A DNA stretch of 64,000 nucleotides, from assembly GCA_947503305.1 (NCBI GenBank), contig CANNDF010000002.1, forward strand, positions 620,001-684,000, read 5' to 3'. The translations under genes were made by a program, and so were the position numbers. Under the pieces are notes generated by a model. The model had not been told where the DNA came from. It saw only the letters and a list, made by a program, of their open reading frames with translations, and ran no database searches. Below are positions 52,988-59,953 of the stretch, piece after piece. Within the stretch, counting starts at the first letter, position 1; each line of letters opens with the position of its first letter. This DNA comes from an uncultured Dokdonia sp. GTDB lineage: Bacteria; Bacteroidota; Bacteroidia; Flavobacteriales; Flavobacteriaceae.

Positions 52988-54310
52988 TTATCCCACTGCC
53001 TCTTTATAGACCTTTAAGCAGCGTTCCCGAGCGAGTTTATGATCGACCATCATAGGTGGGTAGGAGAGTTCTTGTAGATCGGGCACCCACTGATGGATAT
53101 ATGCTTTTTGAGCATCAAATTTATCGATCTGTGTAATAGGATTAAAAATTCTGAAATAAGGAGCAGCATCTACACCCGATCCAGCAGCCCATTGCCAGTT
53201 ACCTACATTGGCACTCTGGTCATAATCCAGAAGTTTCTCTGCAAAATAGGCTTCTCCCCATCGCCAGTCAATCAGGAGGTGCTTGCATAAAAAACTAGCC
53301 ACCAGCATCCGTACGCGATTGTGCATAAACCCTGTAGTATTAAGCTCCCGCATTCCCGCATCTACAAAAGGATATCCTGTCTGCCCATCACACCATTTTT
53401 TAAACTCAGCTTCATTATTGCGCCATAAGATCCGATCGTATTTAGGTTTAAACGCTTTGTGTGTTGTATGCGGAAAATGCCATAAGATCTGCATAAAAAA
53501 TTCTCGCCAGATGAGTTCGCTCCAGAAGACTGTATTCTCTTCGGCAATGGCTTTCTGGACCATTTTTCGGATACTTACAGTCCCAAACCGTAGATGAGGT
53601 CCCAGTCGGGAAGTTCCGTTTTTTATCGCAGGGTAATTGCGTGTCGCTTCATACTGTTGTATGAGATGGGACGTTGCGGTATACGGAGGTACTTTGATCG
53701 TGGCCATCTCAAACCCCATCGCTGCCAGAGTAGGAGCAGGGAAGGAGATCCCCGTCACCAACGTATCAAAATAGGGATGCGTATCATAGGCCTGTACATC
53801 GGTTGCAGCCTTAAAAGTCGCCATCCATTTCCGTTTATAAGGAGTATAGACCACATACGGATTACCGTCATCTTTGGTAATCTCGTTCTTTTCAAAAATC
53901 ACCTGATCTTTATAGGAGTAGTAAGCAATACGCTTTCGCGAAAGCATACTCATCACCCTCGTATCCCTTGCAATAGCATTCGGTTCATAGTCATGGTTGG
54001 TATAGACAGCTGCAATCTCAAATTCCTGAGAAAGGCGTTCAAAAACAGTTTCGGGCGTCCCATAATAACGAGCAATACCAGATTGTACATTATCTTCCAG
54101 AACCTTATGTAAATCCTGTAATTGCTCATAGATAAAGGTAACTCGGGCATCTTTTTTAGGAAGCCTATCCAGAATAGTCGTATCAAAAATAAAAATAGGT
54201 AATACAGGTAACCCAGCTTGTAATGCCTTAGAAAACCCTACATTATCCTCCAGCCGCAGATCTCTGCGAAACCAAAAAATACTGATACGAGAAGAAGCTA
54301 CTATATGCAT
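52988..54310 (-). CDS. cryptochrome/deoxyribodipyrimidine photolyase
   Basis: FAD-dependent photolyase or cryptochrome of 440 residues, probably repairing UV-induced pyrimidine dimers with blue light. The N-terminal antenna domain begins SIFWFRRDLRLEDN. The C-terminal FAD domain has WSELIWREFFMQ, the FVDAGMRELNTTGFMHNRVRM segment (17-20 residues at a time here) and DYDQSANVGNWQWAAGSGVD, then PYFRIFNP. Trp residues of the electron path are present. I cannot decide the antenna cofactor or between CPD photolyase and cryptochrome. The palindromic repeat near residue 122 is read as LSRKR, out of frame with other coding copies. Confidence 0.93.
   Translation of the reverse strand: MHIVASSRISIFWFRRDLRLEDNVGFSKALQAGLPVLPIFIFDTTILDRLPKKDARVTFIYEQLQDLHKVLEDNVQSGIARYYGTPETVFERLSQEFEIAAVYTNHDYEPNAIARDTRVMSMLSRKRIAYYSYKDQVIFEKNEITKDDGNPYVVYTPYKRKWMATFKAATDVQAYDTHPYFDTLVTGISFPAPTLAAMGFEMATIKVPPYTATSHLIQQYEATRNYPAIKNGTSRLGPHLRFGTVSIRKMVQKAIAEENTVFWSELIWREFFMQILWHFPHTTHKAFKPKYDRILWRNNEAEFKKWCDGQTGYPFVDAGMRELNTTGFMHNRVRMLVASFLCKHLLIDWRWGEAYFAEKLLDYDQSANVGNWQWAAGSGVDAAPYFRIFNPITQIDKFDAQKAYIHQWVPDLQELSYPPMMVDHKLARERCLKVYKEAVG
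53932..53945. repeat. palindromic repeat copy 9 (GCTTTCGCGAAAGC)
   Basis: Perfect copy with extended arms (ATACGCTTTCGCGAAAGCATA), inside the photolyase gene between the antenna and catalytic domains. It is read in a different frame, as LSRKR. This is the only coding copy that does not encode AFAKA. Confidence 0.9.
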
Positions 54311-54333
54311 TTCATAACCGTTGTATTATACGT

Positions 54334-55032
54334 TTATCGTACCTGTAAAGTACTCATACCACCATCGACTCCAAGAACCTGCCCAGTAATCCAATTACTC
54401 TCATCACTGATAAGAAAAGCCGCCACATTTGCAATATCCTCAGGATTTCCAATCCGTTTTAAAGGATGTCGGGCATCCATGAGTTCTTTTTTCTTATCGT
54501 TACTCAGAAGACGTTTGGCAAGTGTCGTATCGGTAAGAGAAGGCGCAATCACATTGACTCGAAGGCTAGGTGCATACTCTGCCGCTAGTGCTTTTGCAAA
54601 ACCTTCAATAGCCCCTTTGGCAGCTGCGACACTGGTATGAAAAGGCATTCCTACTTTTACAGCTACTGTACTAAAAAATACTAAACTTGATTGTTTGGAA
54701 TTTTTAAGCCTATCCATAACTTGATGCACGCAAGAAACGAGACTTATAAAATTAAGCTCTATATCTTCTCTAAATGTTTCGGTTTTAAGAGCAGTAAATG
54801 GCTTGAGATTAATACTCCCAGGACAATATACAAAAGCATCCAGACAGTCTGGTAAAGATGATTGATCAAGCGTATCGTTTTCTACATCGTAAGCGATATG
54901 GTTAACATCCAGATTGCCTAAGTTCTCATTGGTACGTGATGCAATATAGACATTGTGCTTTTCGTGGAGTAAGCGTGCGAGTTCAAATCCAATCCCGTGA
55001 CTACCACCTATTAATAGAATATTTTTTACCAT
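54334..55032 (-). CDS. SDR-family protein lacking the catalytic Tyr
   Basis: Short-chain dehydrogenase/reductase of 232 residues. It has a Rossmann-type GGSHGIGFELA (residues 8-18), a strand-5 motif FFSTVAVKVG and the usual C-terminus (SNWITGQVLGVDGG). The active-site YxxxK reads VAAAK (SVAAAKGAIEG), so the Tyr is Val while the Lys is kept. Such forms occur in a subset of SDRs beside photolyases and may be binding or inactive enzymes, or use another base. Gaps of 23 and 33 bases to the photolyase and SRPBCC genes on the same strand suggest one operon. Confidence 0.88.
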   Translation of the reverse strand: MVKNILLIGGSHGIGFELARLLHEKHNVYIASRTNENLGNLDVNHIAYDVENDTLDQSSLPDCLDAFVYCPGSINLKPFTALKTETFREDIELNFISLVSCVHQVMDRLKNSKQSSLVFFSTVAVKVGMPFHTSVAAAKGAIEGFAKALAAEYAPSLRVNVIAPSLTDTTLAKRLLSNDKKKELMDARHPLKRIGNPEDIANVAAFLISDESNWITGQVLGVDGGMSTLQVR

Positions 55033-55065
55033 ACCTAATATTTTGTGTATTATAAATTATTTTAA

Positions 55066-55542
55066 TCAATCATGTGTGGGTTGATACTCTCCAAAAAGCT
55101 CAACCAGTTTTTCTTTTCGATACGAAAATATTGCTTCTAACTTAGGTTTTACCAGAATGGGATGTACGAGTTGCCCCAAAATTCCCATGGGGACCTTATA
55201 ATCTATGATATCTTCCATCTCTACACCTCCAGGAATTTCTTTGATAAAATGTTTGTGGTGCCATAAAGCATAAGGACCAAAACGTTGTTCATCTACAAAA
55301 TATGATTGATCCTGTACATGGGTAATTTCTGTAACCCATTTTGTTTTAATTCCTAACATAGGTGTGACGATATATTGTATGATCTGTCCAGGATACATGG
55401 GACGGTCTGCGCCAGAAAGAATATAAAAACCCATATAATCGGGAGTAATCGTTTTTAGATTTTTTGGATCAGACAGAAAATCCCAAGCCTGTGCGACTGT
55501 AATGGGCAAATTTTGTTTGGCGTGAAGCGTGTATATTTTCAT
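55066..55542 (-). CDS. SRPBCC-family ligand-binding protein
   Basis: A 158-residue START/Bet v1-like helix-grip protein from the ATG at 55542 (MKIYTLHAKQNLPI). Features include AWDFLSDPKNLKTITPDYMGF near 20-40, GQIIQYIVTPMLGIKTKWVTEI, VDEQRFGPYALWHHKHFIKE and the C-terminal helix AIFSYRKEKLVELFG. Such proteins bind lipids, polyketides or pigments in a deep cavity. It sits upstream of the SDR and photolyase genes. The ligand is unknown. Confidence 0.85.
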   Translation of the reverse strand: MKIYTLHAKQNLPITVAQAWDFLSDPKNLKTITPDYMGFYILSGADRPMYPGQIIQYIVTPMLGIKTKWVTEITHVQDQSYFVDEQRFGPYALWHHKHFIKEIPGGVEMEDIIDYKVPMGILGQLVHPILVKPKLEAIFSYRKEKLVELFGEYQPTHD

Positions 55543-55613
55543 AGAGTATAAAAATACAATCAAATTGTTTAACAAAAAAGCATTTTGGGTTAAACAAAAT
55601 GTAATAAGTACAA

Positions 55614-56729
55614 TTAGCCTAAGTTCAATGGAATTTTTGTTCCACCTTCTTTTATAGATTTATAAATAGCTTCTACTATTTTTAAATCTCTCAGTCCCAT
55701 ACTTCCGGGTACTTTATTAGGAGCCCCTTGCGTAATATGCAGGGCAAAATCATCCATTTGTAAAGCCTGTTGTCGTTTATGAGGAAATGTAATTTCATCT
55801 CCTCTGGAGGTACGTCCATGCAACGGCCCATAAGTATACGCGATATCGAGTTCATACCACCCTTTTTCGCAAGATGCATACAATCGGTCGGCTTTGGCAT
55901 TATGAGACGTAAATATACTTCCTACAGCTCCACTGGGAAATTCAAACTGGGCGGTAATGGTCTCATCGGTATCTTTATAATAAGCAGGGTTGGTACTAAA
56001 TTCCTGTGCACGTACCGATATAGGATTTTCACCTATCCCGTATATAGCCCCTTGTATAGCATAGACTCCCATATTCATTAAAGCACCACCTCCCGATAAG
56101 GCCTTATTAAGTCGCCATTGATTTGGAAATCCATTAGAAGGATATCCCGCTTCGGTAGCAATATAAGTTACTTTTCCGAAGGTTTTTTCTCGTGCAAACC
56201 GTTGTATTTCCTGCGTATGCGGTTCAGAATGTAATCGGTAACCTACACTTAGTTTTACATTTGCTTTTTTACAGGCCGCGATGATAGCTTCACATTCGGT
56301 AACACTTACAGCCATAGGTTTTTCACAGATTACATGCTTACCAGCCTTTGCCGCGCGTATGCAAAAATCGGCATGCATCGCATTGGGAAGGACGACATAT
56401 ACGATATCTATCGCATCATTTGTTACAATGCTGTCAAAGGTATCATAGTTATAGATATTATCTTCCGGGATGTTGTACTTCTCTTTCCAGATTTTTTCTT
56501 TTTCAGGAGTACCTGTAACAATCCCTGCGAGATGACAATGGGTTGTCTCCAGTAAGGAGGGAGCGAGTTCATAGGTACTATAAGTACCCAGTCCTACGAG
56601 AGCAACTCCGAGGCCTTTTTTTTGAGTATCAGGGAGGGCACATGCCATAGGCATTGTACTCATTAAGGCCACTCCTCCTATTGCTTTGGTAAGGGTTTTA
56701 TTAAATGTTCTTCGGGATACAGTTGTCAT
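55614..56729 (-). CDS. Tat-exported GFOR-like oxidoreductase (Gfo/Idh/MocA)
   Basis: A 371-residue NAD(P)-dependent sugar oxidoreductase from the ATG at 56729. The N-terminus is a twin-arginine signal (SRRTFNKTL, then GGVALMSTMPMACA), so it is folded with cofactor and exported. The Rossmann fold begins GVALVGLGTYSTYELA, and the catalytic Lys is in CEKPMAV. The GYRLHSEPH block matches glucose-fructose oxidoreductase-like proteins. A later LSGGGALMNMGVYAI block is also typical. The substrate is probably a sugar or cyclitol. It heads the SRPBCC-SDR-photolyase set, with a 71-base gap. Confidence 0.88.
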   Translation of the reverse strand: MTTVSRRTFNKTLTKAIGGVALMSTMPMACALPDTQKKGLGVALVGLGTYSTYELAPSLLETTHCHLAGIVTGTPEKEKIWKEKYNIPEDNIYNYDTFDSIVTNDAIDIVYVVLPNAMHADFCIRAAKAGKHVICEKPMAVSVTECEAIIAACKKANVKLSVGYRLHSEPHTQEIQRFAREKTFGKVTYIATEAGYPSNGFPNQWRLNKALSGGGALMNMGVYAIQGAIYGIGENPISVRAQEFSTNPAYYKDTDETITAQFEFPSGAVGSIFTSHNAKADRLYASCEKGWYELDIAYTYGPLHGRTSRGDEITFPHKRQQALQMDDFALHITQGAPNKVPGSMGLRDLKIVEAIYKSIKEGGTKIPLNLG

Positions 56730-56796
56730 TTTTTTGTAGGTGAAAATTAGTACTTTAAGGTACATAATTTCCACTAAAATGAGCTGTCAATATTGC

Positions 56797-57462
56797 TTAG
56801 CAATCAGGATCATCACAACATTGATCATCTTTGACCAGTTTACAGCTTACCACAGCGAGCCATGCGCCTATAAAAGGAGCCGTAAGGTAGAGCCATAAGT
56901 GTTGTAAATTACCTGATAGTAAGGCAGGTCCCAGAGATCGTGCAGGATTCATAGAAGCTTTGGTCATAGGGCCAGCAAACATAGCTTCCAGGAGTACTAC
57001 ACTCCCGATTGCAATCCCGGCAATTACCCCAATTTCTTTGGAACCAGTAGATACATTGATAATTACTAGCATTAAGAAAAAGGTGAGTAATAATTCCAGA
57101 ATAAAAGCTTTATAAGGTTCAAAAGAGGGGAGGGTTGCACCTAGGAACTGACTCTCAGGAAATAAAAATAATAGGATACTACTTGCCATAATAGCCCCTA
57201 TACATTGTGCTATGATGTATTTGGGAACTTCGCGCCAGCTGAATTTTTTGGCATAAGCAAAGGCAACTGTGACTGCAGGATTAAAATGTGCTCCAGAGAT
57301 ATCTCCAAAAGCATAAATCATAGCCATTACAATAAGCCCCCACGTAATAGCAATTCCAGGATGAGTGACATCACCCCCTGTTATTTCATTAATGGTCATT
57401 GCACCTGTTCCACAAAAAACCATGGAAAATGTGCCTATAATTTCGGCGATATAACGCTTCAT
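56797..57462 (-). CDS. aquaporin / MIP-family channel
   Basis: Six-helix channel of 221 residues with both NPA half-helix motifs: SGAHFNPAVTV near 57-67 and ASMNPARSLGP near 171-181. An Arg after the second NPA completes the selectivity filter. Sequence type and the SGAH start suit water or small-solute (bacterial NIP-like) channels, but pore specificity cannot be fixed. The C-terminus has an odd DDQCCDDPDC tail that could bind metal. It is upstream of the GFOR-like gene on the same strand with a 67-base gap. Confidence 0.9.
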   Translation of the reverse strand: MKRYIAEIIGTFSMVFCGTGAMTINEITGGDVTHPGIAITWGLIVMAMIYAFGDISGAHFNPAVTVAFAYAKKFSWREVPKYIIAQCIGAIMASSILLFLFPESQFLGATLPSFEPYKAFILELLLTFFLMLVIINVSTGSKEIGVIAGIAIGSVVLLEAMFAGPMTKASMNPARSLGPALLSGNLQHLWLYLTAPFIGAWLAVVSCKLVKDDQCCDDPDC

Positions 57463-57536
57463 TTGGGTAGATTTTTTGCAAATATACGGGATGCTTTATT
57501 AAGGTTTCGTTAACATTCATTGATTGTGAGGTTTGG

Positions 57537-57544
57537 TATTTTTG
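57537..57544 (+). promoter_or_regulatory. candidate -7 element of DUF2911 gene
   Basis: TATTTTTG matches TAnnTTTG, about 65 bases upstream of the ATG at 57609. A TTG lies too close (14 bases) to be a normal -33 element. Confidence 0.4.
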
Positions 57545-57557
57545 TAGGGTTACATCC

Positions 57558-57571
57558 GCTTTTGCGAAAGC
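57558..57571. repeat. near-perfect palindromic repeat (one mismatch)
   Basis: GCTTTTGCGAAAGC differs from the repeat at one base. Its arms extend outward (TCCGC to GCGGA). It would lie in the 5' leader of the DUF2911 transcript, so it may be read as an RNA hairpin. Confidence 0.75.
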
Positions 57572-57608
57572 GGACACTTAGTAAACAACTTAATTTAAAA
57601 CAAAAACC

Positions 57609-58454
57609 ATGAAAAAATTACTTCTTATTGCTGCATTAGGGCTTTTTACAATCGGAGCTTATGCGCAAATTAAAACTCCTGCACCGAGTCCACTTGCCAA
57701 AATGGAACAGGTTGTAGGTCTTACAGACATTGCTATTGAATATTCTCGCCCTGCGATGCGTGGGAGAACTATTTTTGGAGATTTAGTACCTTATGGAAAA
57801 GTATGGCGTACGGGTGCAAACGCAAATACAAAGATTTCTTTTTCTACAGATGTAACCATAGGAGGAGGTACTGTAAAAGCTGGTGAATATGCTATATATA
57901 CAAAGCCTTCTAAAGATTCTTGGGAAGTAATGTTCTATAGTGATGCGTCTAACTGGGGAACACCTCAGGAATGGGATGATAGTAAAGTAGCTGCTAAAGT
58001 AAAAGTAAACACAATGGCAATGCCTATGGATATAGAGACGTTTACAATCACTATGGATGACCTTACCAATAATGGAGGGAATCTTGGGATCTTATGGGAA
58101 AATACGTATGTAGCGGTTCCTATCGGAGTTCCTGCAGATGAGACTGTAATGGCGAGTATCGATAAAGTAATGAACGGGCCTAGCGCTGGCGATTACTATA
58201 CGGCAGCTGTATATCTTTCTTCTAACGATAAGGATATCAATAAAGCAAAAGAGTATATGGATAAGGCAATGTCATTAATAGAAAAGCCACGTTTCTGGCA
58301 ATTACGTCAGCAATCATTAATTCTAGCAAAGAGTGGTGATAAAGCGGGTGCTATCAAAACAGCAAAAGCGTCTCTTGCAGGTGCAAAAGAGGCGGGTAAC
58401 GATGACTATGTAAAATTAAATACAGATTCTCTTAAAGAGTGGGGAGGACTATAA
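57609..58454 (+). CDS. secreted DUF2911 protein
   Basis: Exported protein of 281 residues with a Sec signal peptide (MKKLLLIAALGLFTIGAYAQ). The DUF2911 domain covers about 30-180: VGLTDIAIEYSRPAMRGRTIF, LVPYGKVWRTGANANTKISF and GEYAIYTKPSKDSWEVMFY. The C-terminal region from about 195 (AAVYLSSNDKDINKAKEYMDKA) is helical and TPR-like, with repeated AKxxMDKA-type helices. DUF2911 proteins are common, abundant and functionally unknown in Bacteroidetes. It is monocistronic and ends at a strong terminator. Confidence 0.9.
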   Translation: MKKLLLIAALGLFTIGAYAQIKTPAPSPLAKMEQVVGLTDIAIEYSRPAMRGRTIFGDLVPYGKVWRTGANANTKISFSTDVTIGGGTVKAGEYAIYTKPSKDSWEVMFYSDASNWGTPQEWDDSKVAAKVKVNTMAMPMDIETFTITMDDLTNNGGNLGILWENTYVAVPIGVPADETVMASIDKVMNGPSAGDYYTAAVYLSSNDKDINKAKEYMDKAMSLIEKPRFWQLRQQSLILAKSGDKAGAIKTAKASLAGAKEAGNDDYVKLNTDSLKEWGGL

Positions 58455-58476
58455 GTCACTCTTTTTATATCTTATT

Positions 58477-58506
58477 AAAAACGCCTCCAGATCTGGAGGC
58501 GTTTTT
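58477..58506. terminator. bidirectional intrinsic terminator
   Basis: A perfect 30-base palindrome with 15-base arms, an A-run on the left and a T-run on the right, lies between the convergent DUF2911 and PH-like genes. Confidence 0.92.
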
Positions 58507-58511
58507 TTGTA

Positions 58512-58988
58512 TTATGTACTTTGTAGTTCTTCTATTAAACGAATGATTTCTTCTGCATGACGAGTGCCTACATAAAACTCTGATAGCTTATTTTTTGTTT
58601 TTATATATACTGCACTTCCTGGTTTTGTATTAAAAAATGTGCCACGGTTATTTATTCTATAGCCGATTCCTGCATACCATGGAATTTTTACAATTTGTGC
58701 CGTAGTAAGGTCTAAGTCATGTATAGCAATACTCCTTTTTAACCACCCAATTCCAAAACGTACTGAAGCTGTTTTGGTATCGATTACAATTTTCATGTTA
58801 TAAAATAGAAAAACGGGGAGGGTTGTCACTATTGAAAGTATAATGGCTAGTCCCCATGAACTAATGGGGTTACGCCCCCATTGAAAATAAGTCGAAGCTA
58901 GCATTCCTAGAGTAATCAATATAAAAAATGCCACAAACCCATACATAGGTTGTGTCTCTTCAAAAATTGTATTTCTTTTAGTATTCAA
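58512..58988 (-). CDS. membrane protein with PH-like domain
   Basis: A 158-residue protein with two transmembrane segments near 17-35 (YGFVAFFILITLGMLAS) and 45-64, then a soluble C-terminal half of alternating strands and a terminal helix (MKIVIDTKTASVRFGIG, SAVYIKTKNKLSEFYVG, HAEEIIRLIEELQ). This layout suits a bacterial PH-like domain after two membrane helices. Its start overlaps the Gfo/Idh/MocA stop by four bases, so it ends the sugar-type operon. Function is unknown. Confidence 0.78.
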   Translation of the reverse strand: MNTKRNTIFEETQPMYGFVAFFILITLGMLASTYFQWGRNPISSWGLAIILSIVTTLPVFLFYNMKIVIDTKTASVRFGIGWLKRSIAIHDLDLTTAQIVKIPWYAGIGYRINNRGTFFNTKPGSAVYIKTKNKLSEFYVGTRHAEEIIRLIEELQST

Positions 58989-59953
58989 TAGTGTACTCCT
59001 ATTTTTTCTCGTATTTGATCTAAGATATGAATAAGTTGTCGACTTTTCTCAAAAGTCATTATGGGGCTTTCTGTTTTGTTTTGAGAAAGCATCTCTTGAC
59101 AATGTAGTATTTCATAGTGATACCCTAGTACGCTTACAGGAAATTCATGAGTTTGTGAGTTCCCATCTGTAATAACGGTAACCCTAGTAGGCTCATGAAA
59201 GCGGCTATTAATATGTATTTTACCTTTTTCTAAAGTGATATGGCAGGTCGTAGAAGTATTTTTATTAATAGCACTGTATAATTGGGCCTTTACTGAATTT
59301 TTATAATCTAGCGTAATGGTACAGTTATGGTCGACTCCTGTAGGTCCTATTGTTGCCGTGGCATTGATTGCTTCAGGAACCCCTATTAAACTGAGCGCTG
59401 CAAATACCGGATAGATACCTACATCCAAGAGGCTTCCTCCTCCCAGACTTTTATTGTAAAGTCTACTACTGGCATTATATGGAGCGTCAAATCCAAAATC
59501 GGCCTCCAAATGCGTGATGTCGCCTAGTTTTTTAGAATGGACCAAATCCAATACAAAAGTATAATGCGGTAAGAAATGTGTCCATAAGGCTTCCATGAGG
59601 AAGGTGTTTTTTGCTTTCGCGAAAGCAATCATCTCCTCGACCTCCTGACCATTCATAGCAAATGCTTTTTCGCAAAGGACCGCTTTTCCGTATTGGAGGC
59701 ATAACAAGGTATGCTCTTTATGAAACATATGGGGAGTCGCAATGTATACAATATCGATATCTGGATCTTGGGCTAGTTCTTCATACGTACCATATGCCTT
59801 GATCGCTTGATAGGTGTCTTTAAATTGTGTGGCTTTCTCAAGGTTTCTACTTCCTACCGCATGAAGGAGTCCTCCTTCTGTTTTGAGAAGGTCTTGTGAA
59901 AATTCATGTGCAATTTTACCACATCCTAAAATTCCCCAGCGAGTTTTATGCAT
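58985..59953 (-). CDS. Gfo/Idh/MocA-family NAD(P) oxidoreductase
   Basis: Cytoplasmic sugar-type dehydrogenase of 322 residues. The N-terminal Rossmann motif is WGILGCGKIAHEF at 6-18. The catalytic region holds VLCEKAFAMN (Lys near 97) and the later SLGGGSLLDVGIYPV. The motif set is that of dihydrodiol dehydrogenase-like and D-xylose-type enzymes. It overlaps the symporter stop by eight bases and the PH-like gene by four. The palindromic repeat is read as AFAKAK near residue 111. It likely oxidises a sugar delivered by the symporter, an inference from context. Confidence 0.9.
   Translation of the reverse strand: MHKTRWGILGCGKIAHEFSQDLLKTEGGLLHAVGSRNLEKATQFKDTYQAIKAYGTYEELAQDPDIDIVYIATPHMFHKEHTLLCLQYGKAVLCEKAFAMNGQEVEEMIAFAKAKNTFLMEALWTHFLPHYTFVLDLVHSKKLGDITHLEADFGFDAPYNASSRLYNKSLGGGSLLDVGIYPVFAALSLIGVPEAINATATIGPTGVDHNCTITLDYKNSVKAQLYSAINKNTSTTCHITLEKGKIHINSRFHEPTRVTVITDGNSQTHEFPVSVLGYHYEILHCQEMLSQNKTESPIMTFEKSRQLIHILDQIREKIGVHY
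59613..59626. repeat. palindromic repeat copy 10 (GCTTTCGCGAAAGC)
   Basis: Perfect copy flanked by T and A, inside the Gfo/Idh/MocA gene and translated as AFAKA. Confidence 0.9.

Noticed and set aside
53594-54112. 172-residue ORF antisense to the photolyase gene
   Set aside because: Arg/His/Cys-rich shadow frame inside a clear photolyase gene; no start context or recognisable domain.
2389-59626. GCTTTCGCGAAAGC copies as intrinsic terminators
   Set aside because: Most lack a following T-run and six of ten lie inside genes, so termination cannot be the general role.
2389-59626. AFAKA as a shared protein motif
   Set aside because: The host proteins are unrelated, one copy is in another frame, and four copies are intergenic, so the conservation is at DNA level.
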